Positions 53,633-60,705 of a stretch of 64,000 nt of DNA are shown here, piece by piece. Every line of letters begins with the position of its first letter. Position 1 is the first letter of the stretch. Source of the DNA: Pseudomonas sp. 10S4 (GTDB lineage Bacteria; Pseudomonadota; Gammaproteobacteria; Pseudomonadales; Pseudomonadaceae); the NCBI RefSeq assembly GCF_034344865.1, contig NZ_CP133774.1:6820001-6884000 (forward strand). Direction: 5' to 3'. The notes under the pieces were generated by a model. That model did not search any database, had not been told where the DNA came from, and was given only the letters and a program-made list of their open reading frames with translations. A program made the translations under genes and the position numbers.

Positions 53633-53728
53633 ATACATCCGTAGGCATTAACGCTATTGGCATTGATCCTTGCGGCGGATTTTCTCTATCGCAAGTTCAG
53701 CGCCGAGAAAAATTACTGGCAGCCTTGA
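53633..53728 (+). pseudogene. Remnant 3' end of a second GH15 gene
   Basis: Bases 53645-53728 read ALTLLALILAADFLYRKF then SAEKNYWQP and stop. This matches the last 27 residues of the GH15 protein upstream at 21 of 27 positions. Faint similarity continues to about 53633, then ends six bases from the PI-PLC stop. No start or other part of the gene is present. It is the far edge of whatever event placed the PI-PLC gene here. Confidence 0.85.
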
Positions 53729-53843
53729 ACGTCATCCATAGCCGCCAGATCTTGTCGGAAATTTCCTTTTTCTAACCTCGACCTGTAGGAATTAGACCTA
53801 CATGCGATAAACAAAACCCGGTTTATCTGCCAAAACACACGCC

Positions 53844-53978
53844 CTTGTGGTGAGGGGGCTTGCCCCGTTGGGTTGCGCAGCGGCCCCTTTAACTTTTGCC
53901 CCATTGCCTCAGATGCACCGTATTTGCTGGTTTTGCGACTGCTGCGCAGCCGAACGGGGGCAAGCCCCTCGCCACAGA
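53844..53978. repeat. Inverted pair of the second REP-like type
   Basis: GTGAGGGGGCTTGCCCCGTTGG and, inverted, GAACGGGGGCAAGCCCCTCG enclose about 80 bases that also hold complementary GCGCAGCGGCC / CTGCGCAGC pieces. The arrangement matches the pair at 15026-15151. The stretch 53729-54149 holds nothing else recognised. Confidence 0.75.
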
Positions 53979-54149
53979 GGTATGTAGGTCGGCCCCTACA
54001 ATGTCTAAACGACAGGCTCCGATTCAAAGTCCAGAACGTCCGTCCTACCCCCACAAATACCTTGTTGCCAGCTGTTACATCCCCCCTAACATCCACCGTC
54101 AACGGGTACAGCGGAGCTGTCCAACAAAACCCGAATTCAAGGAAACAGA

Positions 54150-54539
54150 ATGACCCAGCGCATCCACCGCACCATCGACGCCCCACTGCGCTCCGGCCTG
54201 AACCGGGATGAACTGTGGGAAGCCCACGACAAGGGCCTGATCAAATGCTGGGAAATCGGCCGCCAACGCGCCAGCCGATTCCCCGACATTGCCCAACAGT
54301 GCCTCGCTGGCGAACTGCCGGTGCTGGGCTGGAAAGGTGGCGTGAGCCGCAGCCTGAAGAAACTCGAAAAGTACGGATCGCTCAAGTACCTGGCGCAATG
54401 GCAGGGGTTACGTGGGGAAGATCTGGATATTGATCTGAGTGAAGAGCGGGCATTGACGTGTTCGCGGACCAGAATGGTGGTGACGTTTACGCCGGATCGG
54501 TCGAAGTATTTTAATCAGGTGGCAGAAGTCGAGGCCTGA
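54150..54539 (+). CDS. Conserved-looking protein of unknown function
   Basis: A 129-residue cytoplasmic protein that I do not recognise. It has no signal peptide or membrane segment. It is rich in charged residues and Trp (LWEAHDKGLIKCWEIGRQ, VLGWKGG, YLAQWQGLRG). The last third, from TCSRTRMVVTFTPDRSKYF, looks like beta strands. The reading frame is bounded by a plausible ATG after AAGGAAACAGA, a good ribosome site. GC-rich third positions like its neighbours argue that it is a real gene. It stands alone between two REP-like pairs. Confidence 0.6.
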   Translation: MTQRIHRTIDAPLRSGLNRDELWEAHDKGLIKCWEIGRQRASRFPDIAQQCLAGELPVLGWKGGVSRSLKKLEKYGSLKYLAQWQGLRGEDLDIDLSEERALTCSRTRMVVTFTPDRSKYFNQVAEVEA

Positions 54540-54554
54540 GGCTGACACACTCCC

Positions 54555-54703
54555 TGTGGCGAGGGAGCTTGCTCCCGTTCGGCTACGCGGCAGTCGTAAA
54601 ACCTGCAAAATGTGTTTTCCAGGGAGGAATGCGGTGATTGATTTGGGCCTGCTGCGCAGTCCAACGGGGGCAAGCCCCTCGCCACAGAGCTCCCTCGCCA
54701 CAG
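54555..54703. repeat. REP-like pair with an extra half element
   Basis: TGTGGCGAGGGAGCTTGCTCCC at 54557, the inverted GGGGGCAAGCCCCTCGCCACA near 54664, then a further CTCCCTCGCCACAGG, so two insertions may be stacked. It runs up to the hydrolase gene's start region. Confidence 0.75.
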
Positions 54704-54772
54704 GTTCAGTGCACCGCTCAAGTCGGGCTTCATCAGCTAATGTTCTCGGATGCCAGCGCTCAGGAGTTCCTC

Positions 54773-55675
54773 GTGACCAAGTCGCCAGTCGTTCAGTACG
54801 TTGAAACTCCAAGCCTGAAAATCGCCTACGAAGAACACGGTCCGACCACTGGCGATCCGATAATCCTGCTCCACGGTTTCCCTTATTCCCCCCGTGCCTA
54901 TGACGACATCGCCCCAGCCCTCGCGGCTCAAGGCTACCGCGTCATCGTCCCGTACCTGCGCGGCTACGGCCCGACTCGCTTCAATAGCCCCGACACTCTG
55001 CGCTCCGGTCAACAAGCCGCCCTCGCCCAGGATTTGCTGGACCTGATGGACGCCCTGGCCATCCTGCAAGCCGCGCTCTGTGGCTACGACTGGGGCGGTC
55101 GGGCGGCGTGCATTGTCGCGGCGTTGTGGCCGGAGCGGGTTCGCTGCTTGGTCACCGGTGATGGCTACAACTTGCAAAACATTCCCCACTCCACCCAACC
55201 GCTGGACCCTGAGACTGAACATCGCCTCTGGTATCAGTACTACTTCCACACCCCGCGCGGGGTTGAAGGCCTGACCCAAAATCGCCGGGCCTTCTGCGAA
55301 TTGCTCTGGCGCCTGTGGTCGCCGACCTGGGTCAGGAACGCCGAGCGTTATCCCTTGAGTGCGCCGGCCTTCGACAATCCGGATTTCGTCGAGGTGGTGA
55401 TTCACTCGTATCGGCATCGGTTCATGTATTCGCCCGGCGATCCTGCGCTGGAGTGGATGGAAGAGGCGCTGGCCAAGCAACCGCCGATCAGCGTGCCGAC
55501 AATTTCCCTGTGCGGCGCCGACGATGGCGTCGGACCGGCGCCGGAGATGGACGAAGACATCGAGCACTTCACCGGCCTTTACGAGCGCCGCGTACTGGCC
55601 GGTGTCGGGCATAACATTCCTGAGGAAGCGCCCGAAGCGACGATCAAGGCGTTACTGGATCTACTGAAGGGCTGA
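54773..55675 (+). CDS. Alpha/beta hydrolase, epoxide-hydrolase-like
   Basis: An alpha/beta-hydrolase of about 300 residues. HGFPYSPRAYDDIAP near residue 35 forms the oxyanion region. The nucleophile elbow reads CGYDWGGRAA near residue 105, with Asp instead of Ser, as in epoxide hydrolases and haloalkane dehalogenases. The catalytic His is in GVGHNIPEEAPE near the C-terminus. The GTG at 54773 follows CAGGAG with good spacing; an ATG at 54740 is possible but lacks a ribosome site, and anything further upstream runs into repeats. Its 3' end overlaps the convergent AraC gene by 32 bases. The physiological substrate is unknown. Confidence 0.8.
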   Translation: MTKSPVVQYVETPSLKIAYEEHGPTTGDPIILLHGFPYSPRAYDDIAPALAAQGYRVIVPYLRGYGPTRFNSPDTLRSGQQAALAQDLLDLMDALAILQAALCGYDWGGRAACIVAALWPERVRCLVTGDGYNLQNIPHSTQPLDPETEHRLWYQYYFHTPRGVEGLTQNRRAFCELLWRLWSPTWVRNAERYPLSAPAFDNPDFVEVVIHSYRHRFMYSPGDPALEWMEEALAKQPPISVPTISLCGADDGVGPAPEMDEDIEHFTGLYERRVLAGVGHNIPEEAPEATIKALLDLLKG

Positions 55676-56627
55676 CGCTGAAACGCTCGCGGTAGGACTG
55701 CGGCGTCACGCCCATGGCCCGCAGGAAACTGCGGCGCAGGGTTTCTTCGCTGCCAAACCCGCATTGCACCGCGACCCGTTTGATCGGCACGCCAGTATCG
55801 CTGAGCAGCCGTCGCGCGGTTTCAACCCGAATCAGTTCAATGGCCCGGGCCGGGGTCTGGCCGGTGTCGGCGCGGTAGTGACGGATAAAGCTGCGTTCGC
55901 TCATGCCGGCCTGCAGGGCCAGGGTCGGGACACCGAGGTCTTTGGTGAGATTTTCGCTGATCCAGGCATGAAGTTCGTCGAAGCGGTTGCCTTCCTGTTG
56001 CAGGGACAGGGTCACGCTGAACTGCGACTGACCGCCCGGACGCTTGAGAAATACCACCAGTTGCCGGGCGACATCCAGGGCCACCGCGCGACCGAGGTCT
56101 TCTTCGACCATGGCCAGTGCCAGATCGATGCCGGCGGTGACCCCGGCCGAGGTCCAGACCGGGCCGTCGTTGATGAAAATCGGGTTGGGTTCGACGTGCA
56201 GGCGTGGATACATCTGCGCCAACTGTTCGCAGCGGGTCCAGTGGGTAACCACTCGTCGACCATCGAGCCAACCACTGGCGGCCAGCAGAAACGCGCCCGT
56301 ACACACCGAAGAAACCCGACGACACCGCGTCGCCTGCTCGCGCACCCACGCCACCAAGGGCTCCTCCTGTGCCGCCGAATAAACGCCCCAGCCACCCGCG
56401 ATGATCAAGGTGTCGCTGCCACCCGCCGGCAACGGCTCGGCCAATATCGCCAGCCCCGCCGACGACATTACCGCCCCGCCACCGCTGGCAATCACAGACG
56501 GTGCATAGGGCGCAGGCAAACCCTGTTGACGGGCACTGTCGTTGGCCGAAGCGAACACTTGCAAGGGTCCGGTGACGTCGAGCAGTTGCACGTTGGCAAA
56601 CGCGAGTACGTGAATGGTCTTCGGCAT
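55644..56627 (-). CDS. GlxA-type AraC-family regulator with DJ-1/PfpI domain
   Basis: A 327-residue transcription factor. The N-terminal half is a DJ-1/PfpI-like sensor domain (IHVLAFANVQLLDVTGPLQV; SVCTGAFLLAASGWLDGRR with the nucleophile-elbow Cys). The C-terminal ~100 residues are an AraC double helix-turn-helix (TLALQAGMSERSFIRHYRAD; VAVQCGFGSEETLRRSF). The start at 56627 is chosen because the sensor strand begins there; an upstream ATG adds 13 unrelated residues. It is divergent from the isonitrile-hydratase-like gene, 91 bases away, and most likely regulates it. It overlaps the hydrolase gene at the 3' end. Confidence 0.88.
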   Translation of the reverse strand: MPKTIHVLAFANVQLLDVTGPLQVFASANDSARQQGLPAPYAPSVIASGGGAVMSSAGLAILAEPLPAGGSDTLIIAGGWGVYSAAQEEPLVAWVREQATRCRRVSSVCTGAFLLAASGWLDGRRVVTHWTRCEQLAQMYPRLHVEPNPIFINDGPVWTSAGVTAGIDLALAMVEEDLGRAVALDVARQLVVFLKRPGGQSQFSVTLSLQQEGNRFDELHAWISENLTKDLGVPTLALQAGMSERSFIRHYRADTGQTPARAIELIRVETARRLLSDTGVPIKRVAVQCGFGSEETLRRSFLRAMGVTPQSYRERFSVSPSVDPVTP

Positions 56628-56718
56628 GATTGGCGTAATTCGTGGGGTAATTGGCGGATACGCCAAATCCTACGAGCCTACAGTGAAGCCGTCCACCCCA
56701 ACCAGGAGAAAAAACGCC

Positions 56719-57404
56719 ATGACGTTGCAGATCGGTTTTCTGTTGTTTCCGCAGGTTCAACAACTGGACCTGACCGGCCCTTATGACGTACTGGCTTCGT
56801 TGCCGGACGTGAAGGTGCATTTGATCTGGAAGGACCTGGTGCCGGTCACCGCCAGTACCGGACTGGTGCTGAAACCGACCGCCACGTTCGACGATTGCCC
56901 GGCGCTGGACGTGATCTGCATCCCCGGCGGCAGCGGCGTCGGGCCGTTGATGGAAGATGAACAGACCCTGTCCTTCATCAAGGCTCAGGCGGCGAATGCC
57001 CGTTATGTCACCTCGGTGTGCACCGGTTCGCTGGTGCTCGGTGCCGCGGGCTTGCTGAAGGGCAAACGCGCCACGACGCATTGGGCGTATCACGAGTTGC
57101 TCGAAACACTGGGCGCGATCCCGGTGAAAGATCGGGTGGTGCGCGACGGTAACCTGCTGACGGGGGCGGGATCACGGCGGGCATCGACTTTGCCCTGACC
57201 CTGGCCGCCGAGCTGTTCGATAAAGACACAGCGCAAGTTGTGCAACTGCAACTGGAATATGCGCCAGCGCCACCGTTCCAGGCCGGCAGCCCGGAAACCG
57301 CGCCGCAGAACATCGTCGAAGAGGTTCAACGGCGTTCGGCGCAATCGTTCCTGCAACGCAAGCTGATCACCGAACGGGTGGGAGCCAGGCTGAACCTTCG
57401 ATAA
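56719..57404 (+). CDS. inhA: Isonitrile hydratase-like DJ-1/PfpI protein (one frameshift)
   Basis: DJ-1/PfpI-family enzyme resembling isonitrile hydratase, which converts isocyanides to N-formamides. It starts [20 protein letters not shown] after AGGAG. The active Cys is in [18 protein letters not shown] near residue 101, with the acidic partner on the first helix and IPGGSGVG near residue 75. In the G-run at about 57,168-57,172 (CTGACGGGGGCGGG) a base is missing. The correct frame then continues [17 protein letters not shown] to a stop at 57404, giving about 228 residues, the known length for this family. Divergent from a GlxA-type regulator, which usually pairs with such enzymes. Confidence 0.8.
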
Positions 57405-57450
57405 ACAATCCCGCAGCAGGACGATTCAGAACGGACTCGCTGTCGGTGTA

Positions 57451-57560
57451 CTGTAGGAGCAAGCGGTGCAGCGATCCGACTTGCCCGCGAAGAACGGTGA
57501 CGCGGTTTGTCTGTGGCACCGCGTCAACTTCTTCGCGGACAAGCCTTGCTCCTACAGGGG
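57451..57560. repeat. REP-like pair of a third type
   Basis: TGTAGGAGCAAGCGG at the left and CAAGCCTTGCTCCTACAGG at the right frame internal complementary pieces (CCGCGAAGAA, TTCTTCGCGG). It separates the isonitrile-hydratase-like gene from the small-RNA pair. Confidence 0.7.
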
Positions 57561-57589
57561 CGATGTTGTGGGGGGATTTTCGACAGGCG

Positions 57590-57702
57590 AAAAAACCCGC
57601 CGAAGCGGGTTTCTCAAGACCATTGCGACATCCTGTCGGCAGCCATCCTGGCTAATGGTCGATCATCCGTGATCCTGAGCACTTCCTGTGCTTCAGTTGA
57701 TG
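57590..57702 (-). ncRNA. RsmX-like regulatory small RNA, copy A
   Basis: Minus-strand RNA of about 113 bases predicted from structure. In transcript order it has four small hairpins with GGA exposed in the loop: GCACAGGAAGTGC (57691-57679), ATCACGGATGAT (57673-57662), AGCCAGGATGGCT (57653-57641) and CGACAGGATGTCG (57638-57626). It closes with an intrinsic terminator whose stem is AACCCGC/GCGGGTT around TTCG (about 57612-57593), ending in a run of six U. Serial GGA-loop hairpins are the hallmark of CsrB/Rsm RNAs that titrate RsmA/RsmE, and the size fits RsmX. There is no credible ORF. The -10 element TATTCT at 57713-57708 sets the 5' end. Confidence 0.75.
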
Positions 57703-57763
57703 GATCCAGAATAAGCGTATCGACGAGGCTTAAACAGACGACATACCCGCGAGTGCGTGTAAG
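57703..57763 (-). promoter_or_regulatory. Promoter and half GacA-site of small RNA copy A
   Basis: TATTCT (57713-57708) is the -10 element. CTTACA (57763-57758), the right half of the GacA upstream site TGTAAG-N6-CTTACA, lies 57 bases before the predicted start. The left half is not recognisable. Confidence 0.5.
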
Positions 57764-57790
57764 CCTTTGACCATTATTGCCAATAATCCC

Positions 57791-57883
57791 CCTGTGGGGG
57801 CGGGCTTGCTCGCGAAGACGGAGTGTCAGGCAACATTGATGTTGAATGTGCCGGCCTCTTCGCGAGCAGGCTCGCTCCCACAA
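57791..57883. repeat. REP pair (REPIN) between the two small RNA genes
   Basis: Inverted REP copies (GGGGCGGGCTTGCTCGCGAA and CTTCGCGAGCAGGCTCGCTC). It separates the two RNA units. Confidence 0.8.
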
Positions 57884-57910
57884 AGTCAGCCATAAATTTT
57901 TCGACAGACG

Positions 57911-58026
57911 AAAAAAACCCGCCGAAGCGGGTTTTTCCCAAGACCATTGCGACTCCCTGTCGGCAGCGAATCCTTGCTTATGGTCGATCATCCATGATCC
58001 TGAGCACTCCCTGTGCTTCAGTTGAT
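57911..58026 (-). ncRNA. RsmX-like regulatory small RNA, copy B
   Basis: Tandem relative of copy A, 324 bases away and in the same direction. Hairpins with GGA in the loop: GCACAGGGAGTGC (58016-58004), ATCATGGATGAT (57998-57987), AGCAAGGATTCGCT (57978-57965, weaker) and CGACAGGGAGTCG (57962-57950). The terminator stem ACCCGC/GCGGGT (about 57932-57917) is followed by seven U. Differences from copy A fall mainly in loops or on paired positions of the third hairpin, so the fold rather than the sequence is kept. -10 element TAATCT at 58038-58033. Confidence 0.77.
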
Positions 58027-58100
58027 GAGGCTAGATTACGCTTCGGATCCAATGTGCAATAGACGACATAGCTACCATCGCGTGTAAGACATTCGCTATA
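58027..58100 (-). promoter_or_regulatory. Promoter and GacA-type upstream site of small RNA copy B
   Basis: TAATCT at 58038-58033 is the -10 element. The sequence TATAGC-GAATGT-CTTACA (58100-58083) keeps the right half of the GacA upstream site exactly and three of six bases of the left half. Its distance to the start is the same 57 bases as for copy A. Confidence 0.55.
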
Positions 58101-58128
58101 GCTGCCCTTCCGAAAACCCTTAGACCTA

Positions 58129-58929
58129 TCAGGTATCAAGCGTAAAAGCCGCGAGTTTAGCGACCTGCAGCTGACCTTCGGCCGCCATCGTGTCGTTATC
58201 CTCAAGAAACCAGGCGGCAGACAACCCGGCAAAGGCCAGCACCCATTGCAGCAAGCGCCGCCGCTCAAGCCCCGCTGCTTTAGCCACTATCTTGATTTGC
58301 CGCTCGAAACGCAGCGGATCCGACGCTGTAGGCAGTTCGGGGTTGCAGATCAGGTTGGCGTAATCGAAACCGCGCTCACCGAGCACCCGTTTGGGATCGA
58401 TGGCCAGCCAGCCTCGCGTTTCGAAATCCAGAATATTGTCGTGATGGAGATCGCCGTGCAGCACCACCACGTCTTGCGGCTCGGCCAGCAAGGCTTCGGC
58501 CGTGGAAAGGCTGAGAGCATAGAGCCCGCCGTGCTGTTCAGCAGCCAGGCGCAACGCGTTGAACCATTGCGTCAACGGAACCAGCGGCGGCAAGGGCGAC
58601 AAGCGCGGTGCATGCAACCGCGCCACCGCCGCACACATGATCTGGTTGGCTTCATCGTCCTGCCCGTTGAGCGCCATGCGCATCAGCGAGCGCCGGCCCA
58701 TGGCTCGTTCAATCAACAAACCGTCGCCGTGATGGGCGAACACCTGGGCGGCGCCCTCACCGTCCCACCAGGTCATCAGCAGATTGCCGAATTTCTCTTC
58801 GTCATCGACGGCGATCTTCAGCATCGCCGGCACATCGCCCATGCGCACCGGTAGCAAGCGACTGCCAAGTGTGATGATGGGTTCGCCGTCCGGCACCAGC
58901 GCCCAGCGCTTCAACCAAGGTTCAAACAT
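58129..58929 (-). CDS. Aminoglycoside/hydroxyurea-type phosphotransferase
   Basis: A 266-residue kinase of the APH(6)/StrB-like family, which phosphorylates streptomycin or related compounds, though chromosomal members often have other small-molecule substrates. Catalytic loop VVLHGDLHHDNILDF near residue 160 and metal-binding segment LAIDPKRVLGERGFDYAN near 180 are intact. GDGLLIERAMG near 75 fits the hinge region. The start at 58929 follows GAAGG; an in-frame ATG 27 bases upstream is less likely. It lies eight bases from the SRPBCC gene, in the same direction, so the two form an operon. Resistance cannot be claimed from sequence alone. Confidence 0.83.
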   Translation of the reverse strand: MFEPWLKRWALVPDGEPIITLGSRLLPVRMGDVPAMLKIAVDDEEKFGNLLMTWWDGEGAAQVFAHHGDGLLIERAMGRRSLMRMALNGQDDEANQIMCAAVARLHAPRLSPLPPLVPLTQWFNALRLAAEQHGGLYALSLSTAEALLAEPQDVVVLHGDLHHDNILDFETRGWLAIDPKRVLGERGFDYANLICNPELPTASDPLRFERQIKIVAKAAGLERRRLLQWVLAFAGLSAAWFLEDNDTMAAEGQLQVAKLAAFTLDT

Positions 58930-58936
58930 GCAACCT

Positions 58937-59425
58937 TCACTCGCCCTGATGTTCACGGGCCTTGATGCTGACTTTGAGAAACTCTTCGATATTGCTCATC
59001 TGCTCGTCCCAGCCACGGCTGTCCATGCGGAACGCCTTGAGCCTGCGCGTCTGGGGAATGTGATCAAAACCGGACTCGGTAACCTTCAGCAACGTACCGT
59101 TATCCATGTCTTCGAGCTCGAACAGCACCAGTGTGGTGGGCTCCTGGGAGTAATCGACGTCCGGCTCCACCGCATACGGATGCCAGCGAAACGAGAACAC
59201 CCGTTCCGGCTCGACCCGCTCCACCAGGACATTCCACAGCAAATGCTCATAACCGGGATACGTGATTTGCCCCTGGGTCCACTCACCGGCGACAAAACGC
59301 TTGCCCTCCAGTGATACGCCAAACCACTGGCCGAACGCTTCGGCATTGGCCAACACGCGCCAGACCTGCGAACGCGGCGCCTTGAGCAGAATCTTCCTTT
59401 CGATGCGATCTGATGCTGGATTCAT
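58937..59425 (-). CDS. SRPBCC (AHSA1-like) domain protein
   Basis: A 162-residue single-domain protein of the Aha1/START-like fold, which has a deep hydrophobic pocket for small ligands. Typical blocks are IERKILLKAPRSQVWRVLAN at the start, FGQWFGVSLEG near residue 30, RVFSFRWHPY near 80 and LLKVTESGFDHIP near 115, ending in the long C-terminal helix WDEQMSNIEEFLKVSIK. It is cotranscribed with the phosphotransferase gene. Such proteins are often paired with an ArsR-type regulator; none is present here. The ligand is unknown. Confidence 0.87.
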   Translation of the reverse strand: MNPASDRIERKILLKAPRSQVWRVLANAEAFGQWFGVSLEGKRFVAGEWTQGQITYPGYEHLLWNVLVERVEPERVFSFRWHPYAVEPDVDYSQEPTTLVLFELEDMDNGTLLKVTESGFDHIPQTRRLKAFRMDSRGWDEQMSNIEEFLKVSIKAREHQGE

Positions 59426-59594
59426 AAGTCACCTCCTGTACTGAACAGTAGGCCTGTGAGACCACAAGACCAACCCTAAAGTTGTATCAAGTGGGTGCGG
59501 TTGTCGCTTTCGGGATCTTGGTCGCGCCTTCGCAAGGGCCTGACACGCGCATGTTAAAGTGCGCAACGTTTTAAATTCCGGCCAAGGATGACCC

Positions 59595-59999
59595 ATGCAA
59601 CGTCCCTCCCTGCACGGCAGTTGCCTGTGCAAAACCATCGAATATCAACTCGACGGCCTCGACATGCCGATCGTTCACTGTCATTGCCAAACCTGCCGCA
59701 AGGCCCACGCTGCGGCGTTCGCCTCGACGGCCGGGGTCATGCGCGAGCATTTTCGCTGGACCAAGGGTCAGGATCGGCTGAGCAGCTACGAATCGTCGCC
59801 GGGCAAGCTTCGGCATTTCTGTTCGGTGTGTGGCTCGCAGTTGATGGCGGAGCGGTTGGCTCAGCCGCATGTGATCGTGCGGGTGGCGACGCTCGATGAT
59901 GATCCGGGGACGACGCCTCAGGCGCATATCTGGATGGCTCACGATGTGCCTTGGCTTGAATATGAAGCCATTGAACAATGCCATGAGTGGCAGACATAA
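59595..59999 (+). CDS. GFA-family zinc protein
   Basis: A 134-residue protein of the GFA (glutathione-dependent formaldehyde-activating/CENP-V) family. The zinc-binding cysteines are present: GSCLCKTIEY near residue 9, CHCQTCRKAH near 30 and FCSVCGSQLM near 75. The family was named for glutathione-formaldehyde chemistry, but most members have no proven activity. It stands alone, divergent from the SRPBCC gene, with 169 bases between them. The start ATG is preceded by CAAGGA at good spacing. Confidence 0.85.
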   Translation: MQRPSLHGSCLCKTIEYQLDGLDMPIVHCHCQTCRKAHAAAFASTAGVMREHFRWTKGQDRLSSYESSPGKLRHFCSVCGSQLMAERLAQPHVIVRVATLDDDPGTTPQAHIWMAHDVPWLEYEAIEQCHEWQT

Positions 60000-60023
60000 A
60001 TTCCCGAGACTACACAGAACCTG

Positions 60024-60115
60024 ATGTGGGAGCGGGCTTGCTCACGAAAGCGGTGTGCCAGGCAATATCAATGTCGACTGACACGCCCTCTTCGCGAGCA
60101 AGCCCGCTCCCACAG
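60024..60115. repeat. REP pair (REPIN)
   Basis: GTGGGAGCGGGCTTGCTCACG (one base off consensus) and an inverted perfect copy ending at 60115. Confidence 0.85.
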
Positions 60116-60204
60116 TAGATTGGGGTGGTCTGCAGATTGATTGATTGACCGTCCGCGTCGCTACACTGCACCTCAATTTTCCATTGTCACCGCGAGAATC
60201 CCCT

Positions 60205-60609
60205 ATGAACCCACGCTTTCTCCTGGCCCTGTTGCCACTGCTGTTCACCACCGTGGCGCATGCCGTGGACTGCGCCAACGCCAACGACCAGAGCACCATG
60301 AATCAGTGCTCCGCCGAGCAGTACAAGGCTGCGGATAAAGAGCTGAATGTGCTGTATCAGCAGATCACCAAAAGATTGAAGGACAGTCCCGATGCCAAGA
60401 AGCTGCTGGTCAGCGCCCAGCGTAGCTGGGTGGCGTTTCGGGATGCCGAGTGCGAGTTTTCGGCCTCCGGGGTGGCGGGTGGCAGCATGGAGGGGCTGAT
60501 CTACAACCAGTGCACCACCCACCTCACCAAGGTTCGCGTCGAGACCTTCAAGAGTTACCTCAAGTGCGAGGAAGGCGATATGAGCTGCCCGGTGCCCTCC
60601 TACTCTTAA
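60205..60609 (+). CDS. LprI-like (DUF1311) periplasmic protein
   Basis: A 134-residue exported protein. The start MNPRFLLALLPLLFTTVAHA is a clear Sec signal cleaved after AHA. The mature part starts VDCANANDQSTMNQCSAEQY and has the DUF1311/LprI pattern of paired Cys, a helical QQITKRLKDSP region and LVSAQRSWVAFRDAEC. Members include a mycobacterial lysozyme inhibitor, but the role in Pseudomonas is untested. An in-frame start 60 bases upstream would put the signal inside the protein. It is a single-gene unit followed by a bidirectional terminator. Confidence 0.87.
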   Translation: MNPRFLLALLPLLFTTVAHAVDCANANDQSTMNQCSAEQYKAADKELNVLYQQITKRLKDSPDAKKLLVSAQRSWVAFRDAECEFSASGVAGGSMEGLIYNQCTTHLTKVRVETFKSYLKCEEGDMSCPVPSYS

Positions 60610-60614
60610 AAGCG

Positions 60615-60689
60615 AAAAGATCGCAGGCTACGCCAGCTCCTACAGGGATCGCGTAACACTGTAGGAGCTGCCGAAGGCTGCGATCTTTT
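60615..60689. terminator. Bidirectional terminator built from a REP-like palindrome
   Basis: AAAAGATCGCAG (60615-60626) and CTGCGATCTTTT (60678-60689) pair, with an inner stem AGCTCCTACAG/CTGTAGGAGCT. U-runs follow on both strands. It lies between the convergent LprI-like gene and the amine dehydrogenase operon. Confidence 0.8.
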
Positions 60690-60705
60690 GATTTTCTGCC
60701 GAGAA

